Assembly (NCBI RefSeq): GCF_010548275.1
Contig: NZ_JAAGLT010000027.1
Location: 1 to 64,000 of the forward strand
Source of the DNA: Streptomyces sp. SID12488
GTDB lineage: Bacteria; Actinomycetota; Actinomycetes; Streptomycetales; Streptomycetaceae
Direction of reading: 5' to 3'
DNA length: 64,000 nt
Of this stretch, positions 6,115 through 13,651 are shown piece by piece (the stretch's first letter is position 1; each line of letters opens with the position of its first letter). The position numbers and the translations under genes are program-made. The notes below the pieces were generated by a model, which was not told where the DNA came from, searched no databases, and saw only the letters and a list, made by a program, of their open reading frames with translations.

Positions 6115-9100
6115 CTACCTCTGAAGCTGCTTGAGCAGCCTGCGGGTGCTGGGTGAGGGTGTTGCGTCGATCCGGGCCAGTGCTGTCTCGCAGCGCTGGA
6201 ACGCCGTGAGGACTCCGTCGTCGTCGCCCAGGGCGTTCGCCGCGCGCATCCGTACACGCCAGGCCACCTCGCGGAGCGGGTCGATCGTGGTTGCCTGTTC
6301 GCACAGGCGGACGGCGTCGCCGTACTGGTGCAGTCGCAGGGCGAGGTCGGCCGCCGAGGAGAGCGCGTCGGCGGCACGGCGGGACAGTACCCGGCGCCGT
6401 TCCTCGGCCCACTGCGAGGTGCGGTCCGGCAGGTAGTCGCCCTCGTTTCGGGCGAGGAGCGCCTCGACTGCCGACAGTCTTGCCCGACCGGTCAGCCGGT
6501 GGGCGGCAGCGAGGTCGGCTTCCATCCGCAGCGACTGGCACCCCTGCGCCACCTCCTCGGCGAGGCACAGCCTGTTCTGTTCGACCGTGAGGCGCAGTTG
6601 TGGCGGCAGGGCCAGGTTCAGCTGGTGGACGGCCTGACGCAGGTAGGCGCGGGTGGACCGGTCGTCGCGTGCGAACAGCGCCTCCAGGACCCGGGGGCGG
6701 TCGGCGGTGAGGCCGGGTCTGCTGCTCAGGTAGGAGAGCAGCTCCAGGCTCTTGCTGATGCGCAGGCGGGCCTCGACGCCGTCGACGAGAAGGGTGTGCC
6801 GTCCGAACTCCATGACCCTCACGGCCGGAGTCCGCTCCATGACCTGGATGGTCGCTCCCTGGGCGGCGAGCGCCCGGCCGATCGCGTGCCAGCGGGTGTC
6901 CGTTTCGGCCTCTGCGTCGATGCGGCGCGAGACGACGGCCGGGAACTCGGCGAGAACCTGGAGCAGAACGTGGTGGGAACCCTGACGGCCCGACACCTCA
7001 AGGGCCAGGTCTGCGGCCCGGTCTGCCTCGTCCTCGTGGCCGGCGCGCCACTCCGCCTCCGCCAAAAGCACCGCTGCGATGGGCAGTTCCAGGAAGAGAC
7101 CGCCAGCCTTCATGAGCGAGACGGCCTCGCGCAGGCAACCGAGCGCGTCGGCGTCCGCGCTGCCGCCGCGCAGCAGGAGCCAGCCTCGCCAGGCACAGGC
7201 TTTGGCGCTGAGCTGCACCGCGTGTTCGATGAGCGGGTCGTTGTCCAGGCCGTCGAGCAGCGCCATGGACACCGTGGGGTCGCGGCGGTCGAGAATCCTG
7301 AGTCTGACCAGCCCTTCCGTGAAGCCGAGGTACCAGATGTGCGCCCCGGCGTGGCGGGCGAGCCTGCGGCCTTCCTCCAGGGCCGTGATCGCCTCGTCGG
7401 GGCGCCCGGCGTCCAGCAGGAGTTCCGGCACGACCGCGTGCAGGCTCATGGAGTTGGAGAGCGAGTCGCGGGTCCGTTCGTACAGCTCCAGGGCCCGGCG
7501 GGTGTGGCCCTGCGCGCGGAGCGCCGCGATCTGCCACGGGGTGGCCAGGGACGTCCCCCAGTGCGATTCCAGGGAGATGTCGAGGTCGCCGAGGTGCCCG
7601 AACCAGTACTTCGCGAACAGCACACACGCGTCGAACGGCCCGCCGGTCAGCTCCGGTGGTGTGTCGATGCGGTACGAGGGATACATGGTGCCCAGTGAGT
7701 AACGTACGGCGGCCACCTCCGCGCCGGGGCCTGCCAGCCGGAGGATCTCGTCCACGTCCCCGGGGCGGCCGCACTGGGCGTAGCAGTAGATCATCAGCGC
7801 CGCCGCCCGTTCCGATGCCCGGGCGACCTCGTCGCGGGTAGCGGCCCGGTTGAGCGCGTCTGCGATGGCCACGCCTCCGCGGTAGTCGTCCCGGGCCCAG
7901 GCGAGCATGAGGCGTGCCGTGGTCAGTTCGTGGGGTTCGCGGTCGGCCGGTCCGAACGCCTCCAGCCACCGCTCGGCGACGGGGAGGTCGAGCCGCTCGA
8001 TCACCCGTCGGATGACCCGCGCCCCGCAGACGCGCGCCTCGGCGGCCTCTCCGGCCTGCAGCAGGACCTCGGTGGCCTCCTCGTCGTGGCCCTCGTCGGC
8101 CAGCAGCCGGCCGTGAGCGAGGCGGATCCGGCGCAGCTCCTCGTCGTCGCGCCGGCCGAGCTGTTCCAGCAGGAACTCCCGCAGCCGCGGGTGGCAGCGC
8201 ATCGTGCGCCCGTCCCGGGACCAGACGACGGGCAACCGGACCGAGCGCAGCGACTGCATCCGTCTCGCCGACGCGTCAAGGCCGAGAGCCCGCGCCCGCT
8301 CGGCCGTCACCTCGTCGAGGATCGCTGCCGTGACGAGGAACTCTCGGTCCACGTCGGGCAGTTCGGCGAGGATCCGGGAGGAGATGTAACCGTGCAGAGG
8401 GTCGGCCTCACCTCCGACGACCGCGGTGTGCTCCTCGGAGCGCCAGGCTTCGAACAGCACGCCGGTGACCCAGCCGCCCGTCGCCGACACAGCCTCCGCC
8501 GGGTCGATCGTGGCGTTGTCGCCCAGCCGCAGGGCGTCGGCGGCCTCCTCGACGGTGAAGGCGAGGTCCTCCTCGCGGAGGGCGGCCACCGAGGTCGGGT
8601 CGAGTTGCCGGTGCACGGCCGACGGGATGTCCCGCCGGCTGACGAGGACCGCGCGGACCGTGCGCGGAAGGTAGTGCAGGAAGGAGCCGAGCGCCTCCCA
8701 GCCTTCTCCCGACACCCCCAGCCGTTCCAGGTTGTCAAGCACCAGCACCAGCGTGTGTCCCCGCAGGGACTCGGCGAGGAGCCCGGCGGACTCCGTGTGC
8801 TGGATGCCCGCGCGCAGTGCTCGGGTCGCCACCTGGTGTGCGGCGGGTGCGTGCTGTGCGAGCGCGTCTTCGAGGTAGGCGAGCAGACGTCCCGGCCGGG
8901 CGTCGGTCGCGTCGACCGACAGCCACGCCACCGGGTGGGGCAGGCGGGCCGTCGCCTGGCTGATCGCGGTGGTCTTGCCGGCGCCCGCGGTCGCCAGTAC
9001 GAGCACCACCTGACGTCGCTCGATCAGTGCGCCGAGAGCTGTCTCGATCCTCGGCCGTGACACCAGGCGCTCGGGCACGTCCGGAACGGAGATCTTGTGC

Positions 9101-9147
9101 TGGATCAGACCTGCGGTGTGCGGCACCGTCTGTCCGGGGTCGTCCAT
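6115..9147 (-). CDS. Large STAND-ATPase / TPR / BTAD transcriptional activator
   Basis: A 1010-aa regulator. The N terminus resembles MalT: ISVPDVPERLVSRPRIETAL leads into a Walker A (LATAGAGKTT, residues 51-60) and a Walker B (LVLVLDNLERLG, near 130). The middle is a long helical-repeat region. The C terminus holds an OmpR/SARP-type winged helix (MEFGRHTLLVDGVEARLRIS) followed by a bacterial transcriptional activation domain (AVRLCEQATTIDPLREVAWR). DNA binding is therefore at the C-terminal end, the reverse of the AfsR order. The ATG at 9147 has GAGG 6 nt upstream. It is the last gene of the unit starting with the efflux pump (34 bp after the reductase gene), so it probably responds to a ligand related to that pathway. 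Confidence 0.85.
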   Translation of the reverse strand: MDDPGQTVPHTAGLIQHKISVPDVPERLVSRPRIETALGALIERRQVVLVLATAGAGKTTAISQATARLPHPVAWLSVDATDARPGRLLAYLEDALAQHAPAAHQVATRALRAGIQHTESAGLLAESLRGHTLVLVLDNLERLGVSGEGWEALGSFLHYLPRTVRAVLVSRRDIPSAVHRQLDPTSVAALREEDLAFTVEEAADALRLGDNATIDPAEAVSATGGWVTGVLFEAWRSEEHTAVVGGEADPLHGYISSRILAELPDVDREFLVTAAILDEVTAERARALGLDASARRMQSLRSVRLPVVWSRDGRTMRCHPRLREFLLEQLGRRDDEELRRIRLAHGRLLADEGHDEEATEVLLQAGEAAEARVCGARVIRRVIERLDLPVAERWLEAFGPADREPHELTTARLMLAWARDDYRGGVAIADALNRAATRDEVARASERAAALMIYCYAQCGRPGDVDEILRLAGPGAEVAAVRYSLGTMYPSYRIDTPPELTGGPFDACVLFAKYWFGHLGDLDISLESHWGTSLATPWQIAALRAQGHTRRALELYERTRDSLSNSMSLHAVVPELLLDAGRPDEAITALEEGRRLARHAGAHIWYLGFTEGLVRLRILDRRDPTVSMALLDGLDNDPLIEHAVQLSAKACAWRGWLLLRGGSADADALGCLREAVSLMKAGGLFLELPIAAVLLAEAEWRAGHEDEADRAADLALEVSGRQGSHHVLLQVLAEFPAVVSRRIDAEAETDTRWHAIGRALAAQGATIQVMERTPAVRVMEFGRHTLLVDGVEARLRISKSLELLSYLSSRPGLTADRPRVLEALFARDDRSTRAYLRQAVHQLNLALPPQLRLTVEQNRLCLAEEVAQGCQSLRMEADLAAAHRLTGRARLSAVEALLARNEGDYLPDRTSQWAEERRRVLSRRAADALSSAADLALRLHQYGDAVRLCEQATTIDPLREVAWRVRMRAANALGDDDGVLTAFQRCETALARIDATPSPSTRRLLKQLQR

Positions 9148-9181
9148 GGCCACCTCAACCGGGGGAACTTGCCGGATGATC

Positions 9182-9907
9182 TCACAGGCCCACTTTCCCC
9201 GTCGCCCAGTACGGCTGCGTGTAGATGGCGGACCGGTGCAGGTCATACCGGGTACGGACCAGGTTCCGCGCCTGCTGGATGGTCTGCCCGTGCCCGGAGA
9301 GGTAGGCGTGCGTGACCTTCTCCGGTGGCGCCTCGGCCAGCCAGGACAACAGCGCCTCCCCCGGCTGCGGGCTCTGCGCGACGACCTGCACGCCGGGCAG
9401 CAGATCCCGTACGAGAGGCACGTCCCGTGCGGGCACTTCGACAACACCGCGCACCCGGGCCCGGTCGCCCAGCCAGTGGATCATCGAGGACCACAGGCCC
9501 ACCGTGGTGGCGTCGCCGCACACGAGTGTGGTCCCCGGTTCGGCCCGTGCCCGGAAGCCCCGTGTCGCTTCCAGCCCCATCACGGAGACGGTGTCGCCGA
9601 CCGCGAGACCGTCCAGCCACGCGTCTCCCGGCGAGGGCGGGCCGGGAATCACGGCACTGTGCCGGTAGAAGAGGACGGACATGCGTCCCGTGGTGGTATC
9701 GACCGCGTCCGGTGTGTAGCGCCGGAACTCGGTCGGCGAGACCAGGAACGTGGTCACCTGGCACGGTGCCCAGTCACGCCCCTTCAGGCGCTCGCCGGAG
9801 AGATGGACCCGCCGGAACGACGGCGACAGGTCCTCTGTTCCGGTCACCGTGCACGGCATTCCACGGACCTCGATCATCCGGGCGAAGGGCGCGGGCAGGC
9901 TGGGCAT
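9182..9907 (-). CDS. Siderophore-interacting (SIP/ViuB) family FAD/NAD(P)H reductase
   Basis: A 241-aa protein of the siderophore-interacting family, a ferredoxin-reductase-like fold. The FAD-binding signature RRYT lies at residues 62-65, a second flavin segment (GDTVSVMGLEATRGF) follows, and the C-terminal NAD(P)H domain is present (TTLVCGDATTVGLWSSMIHW). SIP proteins reduce ferric chelates at the cytoplasmic side. No siderophore transport or synthesis genes are near. Instead it lies 54 bp after a flavin-dependent monooxygenase in the same unit, so supplying reduced flavin to that enzyme is an attractive alternative role (inference). The start codon matches the family N terminus. Confidence 0.85.
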   Translation of the reverse strand: MPSLPAPFARMIEVRGMPCTVTGTEDLSPSFRRVHLSGERLKGRDWAPCQVTTFLVSPTEFRRYTPDAVDTTTGRMSVLFYRHSAVIPGPPSPGDAWLDGLAVGDTVSVMGLEATRGFRARAEPGTTLVCGDATTVGLWSSMIHWLGDRARVRGVVEVPARDVPLVRDLLPGVQVVAQSPQPGEALLSWLAEAPPEKVTHAYLSGHGQTIQQARNLVRTRYDLHRSAIYTQPYWATGKVGL

Positions 9908-9961
9908 CGGTCACTCCTCAGGTAGCGGATTCTCGTGCGGCCGAGCAACCGAGAAGGCCGA

Positions 9962-11191
9962 TCAGCGGAACGTCGGCATGATCTGCTCGGCGTAGGTCTT
10001 GAGTTGCTCGCGCTGGATGTCCGGCGCGTCGACACCGGGCAGCGCCTGCGCCCAGTACTCCCAGACGAACCAGTCCAACTGGCCGCCGCCGTAGACGGTT
10101 TGTACGTCCTTCAGCTGTTCCCGGACCTGGTCCGCCGTGCCGCAGAGGAGGCGGCCCGCCGCGTGCATACGGAGGGTGAGTGCCCGCGCGTCGTCCAGGC
10201 ACAGTGGGCGGTGGGGGTCATCGGCGGTACGGAGGTTCTCGTTGCGGCCGAAGGCCTGGAAGCAGTCCTGGTACCAGTAGCCCGAGGTCTGGACGGCGAG
10301 GTCGAACGCCTCCTCGAACGTGTCGCCGAGGAAGAGCTTCGCGACGATGCCCGTTCCCTCGCCGAGCCGCAGGTCGCGGCCGTCGGCGCGGGCGGTGTCG
10401 CGGTACAGCTCGGTGATCGAGCGCACCTTCTCCCGGCTGCTGGCAGCGAGCAGCAAAGTCCGTCCGTTGCGGGCGGCGCCGATCACGGTCTGCGGCGAAG
10501 CGGTGGTGGGGACGAAGACCGTCGGCCTGTGCACAGGCTTGGGCACCACCCCGATCCGGTTCACGGTGCCGTCCTTCTCGGCCCCGTCCGGGCCGCCGTA
10601 GGCGCGGGTCCGGTCGGCCGGCGGCCGGTCGGCGACACCGAAGGCCGGGTAGGGCACCTGATAGTGCTCGCCGTTGTGCTGGAAGGAGTCCTCGGTCCAG
10701 GCCCGCTCGACGATCGACAGGTACTCGTCGAAGATCTCCCGGTTACGGGCGTCGGAATCGGGGTGGCCGGAGACGATGGTGTCGTCCTGGGTCAGGGTCT
10801 GCATCCAGCGCGTCCGGTAGCCGCGGGCGAAGGCGACACCGAGCCTGCCGGGGAACATGTGGGTGAACATCGCGAGGTCCTCGGCGACGCGCAGGGGGTT
10901 GTGGGCGGGGAGCACGATGGACATCGGGGCGAACATGATCTGCCTGGTCTGCGCCGCGAGTTTCGCGTACAGCAGCAGGCTGTTGGGCATGTTCTCGCCG
11001 CCCTCGGTCCGGAAATGGTGTTCGGCGCTGCCGAAACCGTCCAGGCCGAACGCGTCGGCCCAGCGGGCGATGTCCTCGTAGTTGCGCAGCATGGACTGAA
11101 AGGCATGGATGTCCCGGCCGATCGGGCGCCCCGAGCGTCGTTCCGAGGGCGTCACGGGGATGGCGCTGCTGCACCGGACCAGTGTTTTCAC
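9962..11191 (-). CDS. LLM-class (luciferase-like) flavin-dependent monooxygenase
   Basis: A 409-aa bacterial-luciferase-like TIM-barrel oxidoreductase. It carries the typical FGSAEHHF segment (residues 53-60), FAPMSIVLPAHNPLRVAEDL, and GRLGVAFARGYRTRW. Such enzymes use FMNH2 or F420H2, and the EHHF type is mostly FMNH2-dependent and needs a partner reductase. The GTG at 11191 is preceded by AAGGAG at 6 nt. The longer open frame upstream is non-coding and overlaps the HxlR gene. It lies 26 bp downstream of the HxlR regulator and upstream of the SIP-type reductase. The substrate is unknown. Roles in degrading a xenobiotic or tailoring a small molecule both fit the neighbouring efflux pump. Confidence 0.87.
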   Translation of the reverse strand: MKTLVRCSSAIPVTPSERRSGRPIGRDIHAFQSMLRNYEDIARWADAFGLDGFGSAEHHFRTEGGENMPNSLLLYAKLAAQTRQIMFAPMSIVLPAHNPLRVAEDLAMFTHMFPGRLGVAFARGYRTRWMQTLTQDDTIVSGHPDSDARNREIFDEYLSIVERAWTEDSFQHNGEHYQVPYPAFGVADRPPADRTRAYGGPDGAEKDGTVNRIGVVPKPVHRPTVFVPTTASPQTVIGAARNGRTLLLAASSREKVRSITELYRDTARADGRDLRLGEGTGIVAKLFLGDTFEEAFDLAVQTSGYWYQDCFQAFGRNENLRTADDPHRPLCLDDARALTLRMHAAGRLLCGTADQVREQLKDVQTVYGGGQLDWFVWEYWAQALPGVDAPDIQREQLKTYAEQIMPTFR

Positions 11192-11217
11192 GGTGGCTCC
11201 TTCTGGACCGCGGCCCG

Positions 11218-11631
11218 TTACGAGTGCGGGCCGAGCTGCCCGGCCGCTGTCGGCGAGTCCCTCGCCGGGAGGTGGTCCTGGGCCCACACGGTCAGGGCGG
11301 CCAGGGGGATGAGGAAGGCGTTGCCGTGGGGAGCCAGGGCGTACCGGCTGTGGGGCGGCGGTCCGGGGCGGGCGGTCCGGGTGACGAGGTCGACGGTGGT
11401 CAAGTGCCGGAGGCGGTCGGCGAGCGTGTCGTCGCTGATGCCGGGGACTCGCTCCCGCACCTGGGCGAAGCCGGCCGGGCCCTTGGCCAGGGCCGCGATG
11501 ATCAGGCCGTTCCATGGTTCACCGAGGAGAGCGAAGGCTCGGATGAGGGCCGGGTCGGGCTGGGCCTGCTGTGAGGGTTCGAACCGGGGGTCCGGCTGCG
11601 AGCGCTGCGGGGTGGTCTGGGGGGTGGTCAT
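11218..11631 (-). CDS. HxlR-family winged-helix regulator
   Basis: A 137-aa HxlR/DUF24 regulator. The winged helix runs from about residue 28 to 115 (FALLGEPWNGLIIAALAKGP, FAQVRERVPGISDDTLADRL, RTARPGPPPHSRYALAPHG). No Cys lies in the usual redox position near the N terminus, so a thiol-switch mechanism like that of YodB/HypR is unlikely and small-ligand sensing is more probable. It is second in the unit, 91 bp after the efflux gene and 26 bp before the monooxygenase. The palindrome at 13367-13388, ahead of the first gene, is the obvious candidate for its operator. Confidence 0.83.
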   Translation of the reverse strand: MTTPQTTPQRSQPDPRFEPSQQAQPDPALIRAFALLGEPWNGLIIAALAKGPAGFAQVRERVPGISDDTLADRLRHLTTVDLVTRTARPGPPPHSRYALAPHGNAFLIPLAALTVWAQDHLPARDSPTAAGQLGPHS

Positions 11632-11722
11632 GATGTGTGTCCGCTCCGGTACGGCGGAGGCATCGCGGTGTGACGCCTCCGCCGTACGTCGTCATGGTCG
11701 TGTTCAGGACAGGAGCGTGAGG

Positions 11723-13255
11723 TCAGCCGATGTGGACGGGCACGGCGCCCTCAGTGTGTTGCTGCCTGCCCGCGTTGACGGCGAGGAACATGACCGCCAG
11801 GCCGCCCAGGAACATAGCGCCCGAGGCGACGAAGGCCATGGTGTAGCCGTGGGTCAGCGCGTCGCCCGCCTTCGCGACCAGGGGGAAGTCCTTGGTGGCC
11901 AGGCCCCTGAAGAAGGCGGAGGCCGCCTCGGGCAGTTTGTCGTTCGCGGCGGTCGTGGAGATCGTCGACAGGACGGCGAGCCCGAGTGCGCCGCCGATCT
12001 GCTGGGCGGTGTTGAGCAGTGCCGATGCCATGCCGGTGTCCTGGTGGTCGACGCCGCTGACCGCGCCGAGCGTCATCGGGACGAAGCTCATGCCGAGCCC
12101 GAGCGCGGTGACGAACATCGCCGGCATCAGATGTCCGGCATACGAGGAGTCGGGATCGAGGGTGGCGAACCAGAACATGCCGCCCGCGGCGACCAGCAGG
12201 CCCGGTCCGGCGATCAGGCGGGGCGCCAGGTGGGTGATCAACTTGGAGCTGATACCCGCGGCGGCACCCATTCCGACGCTGAAGGGAAGAAAGGCGAAGC
12301 CCGTCCTGACGGCGCTGTAGCCGAGGATCAGCTGCATGTAGAGCGTCAGGAAGTAGAACATGGCGAACATGCCCGACCCGACGAACAGCATTGTGGCGTA
12401 ACTGCCGGAGCGGTTGCGGTCCTTGAACAGCCTCAGCGGCATCATCGGGTCCGCGGCGCGCCACTGGACGGCCAGGAACACCGTCAGCAGCACGGCGGCC
12501 GTCGCGAAGGACGCCAGGGTCAGGCCGCCCGTCCAGCCGTGCTCGCCGCCGCGCGTGATGCCGTACACGAGGGCGATCAGGCCGCCGGTGCCTGTGATGG
12601 CACCGGGGACGTCCAGGCTGCCGGGGTGGCGCTCCGCCTCGACGAGGCTCCTGGTGCCGGCGAGGACGGCCAGGCCGATGGGGATGTTGATGAAGAACAC
12701 CCAGCGCCAGTCGAGCCCGTCGGTCAGTACGCCACCCAGCAGCAGGCCGACCGTGGCGCCGACGCCGCCCATCGCCGCGTACACGCCCATGGCGGTGTTG
12801 CGTGACTTGCCGGCGGGGAAGGTGGTGGTGATCAGGGCCAGCGCGTTGGGCGCGGCGAGGGCGGCGCCGATGCCCTGGAGGATGCGGGCACCGATCAACA
12901 GGCCTTCGTCCGGGGCGAGTCCGCCCAGCAGGGAGGCGAGCGTGAAGACGGCGATACCTGCCTGGAACAGGCGCCGCCGGCCGAAGAGGTCACCGGCTTT
13001 GCCGCCGAGCAGCATCAGTCCGCCGAAGGCCAGCGCGTAGGAGTTGACGATCCACGCCAGGTTCGCGTCGGTGACACTCAGGTCGGTCTGGATGGCGGGC
13101 AGGGCGATGTTGGTGATCGTGGCGTCGAGGATCACCATCAGCTGGGCCGCGGCGATCACGAAGAGCGCCAGGCCGAGGTGCCGGCCGCCCGGGGAAGCCC
13201 CGGGCGCATCGGTACCCGGCTGCCCGGGGGTCGTGGTGGTGCTGTCGGCAGACAA
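11723..13255 (-). CDS. DHA2-family MFS drug efflux transporter (EmrB/QacA type)
   Basis: A 510-aa transporter with about 14 membrane segments and the DHA2 signatures: VILDATITNIALPAIQTDLS (motif D1), GKAGDLFGRRR (motif A) and the antiporter motif C region GVGATVGLLLGGVLTDGLDW. It exports amphipathic drugs or metabolites by proton antiport. The TTG at 13255 is preceded by TTTGGAG at 7 nt and starts the protein just before a short Thr/Pro/Gly-rich cytoplasmic leader. The longer open frame to 13381 runs through the upstream operator and is rejected. It is the first gene of the HxlR-monooxygenase-reductase-activator unit and is probably its product- or substrate-clearance arm. Confidence 0.88.
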   Translation of the reverse strand: MSADSTTTTPGQPGTDAPGASPGGRHLGLALFVIAAAQLMVILDATITNIALPAIQTDLSVTDANLAWIVNSYALAFGGLMLLGGKAGDLFGRRRLFQAGIAVFTLASLLGGLAPDEGLLIGARILQGIGAALAAPNALALITTTFPAGKSRNTAMGVYAAMGGVGATVGLLLGGVLTDGLDWRWVFFINIPIGLAVLAGTRSLVEAERHPGSLDVPGAITGTGGLIALVYGITRGGEHGWTGGLTLASFATAAVLLTVFLAVQWRAADPMMPLRLFKDRNRSGSYATMLFVGSGMFAMFYFLTLYMQLILGYSAVRTGFAFLPFSVGMGAAAGISSKLITHLAPRLIAGPGLLVAAGGMFWFATLDPDSSYAGHLMPAMFVTALGLGMSFVPMTLGAVSGVDHQDTGMASALLNTAQQIGGALGLAVLSTISTTAANDKLPEAASAFFRGLATKDFPLVAKAGDALTHGYTMAFVASGAMFLGGLAVMFLAVNAGRQQHTEGAVPVHIG

Positions 13256-13651
13256 GGGGGAACTCCAAAGGGTGTGGCGAGGGATGCGGAAAAGTAATTC
13301 ACCCGGACAGGGAAAACCAGGGATGTCAAATTTAGTTACGGCCCGGATGAGGGGTGCACAGAGTGGATAGCACTTTGTCAAGTGCTATTTCTTCTGAGCC
13401 GTCCGAGGGCATTGCGATGCGCGGTCGAGTCTCGACGCAGAAAGCCGACCCTAGCACCCGAATTTCACTGCCTGCGGCGGAATTCCGTTGCACATAACGC
13501 TGACCGGGTTGTCAAATCAGGAATCCTTTTCCCAGAATTCGACAGGTGAGATCTGCTTTCTCCGTCATCGCCAGATCGTGCCAGCGGGGCGTTAGCAATG
13601 GAGAAACCAGTACGTCGTGCACTCGGCCGGTGGAGAGGACGGCAACCTTCT
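13256..13651. other. 396-bp intergenic control region of the efflux-monooxygenase unit
   Basis: No gene is supported here. The stretch has visibly lower G+C than its neighbours and carries the 22-bp palindrome at 13367-13388. Open frames across it on either strand have non-coding codon use, including a Gly/Ala-rich frame at 13512-13769 that is antisense to the dehydrogenase tail. Confidence 0.55.
13367..13388. promoter_or_regulatory. 22-bp perfect palindrome, probable HxlR operator
   Basis: ATAGCACTT and AAGTGCTAT are perfect 9-bp complementary arms around the spacer TGTC. The site is 112 bp upstream of the efflux TTG in A/T-rich DNA. HxlR-family dimers bind palindromes of this size and spacing, and an HxlR gene is the next gene in the unit, so assignment to it is a strong inference. 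Confidence 0.7.

Noticed and set aside
5895..6134. A plus-strand frame after the DUF6247-like gene, considered as a toxin partner
   Set aside because: There is no family resemblance, poor codon use and no ribosome site; it is probably spacer before the convergent activator gene.
9182..13255. A siderophore biosynthesis or uptake cluster around the SIP-family gene
   Set aside because: No NRPS, NIS synthetase, ABC importer or binding lipoprotein is nearby, so the siderophore label should not be extended to the operon.
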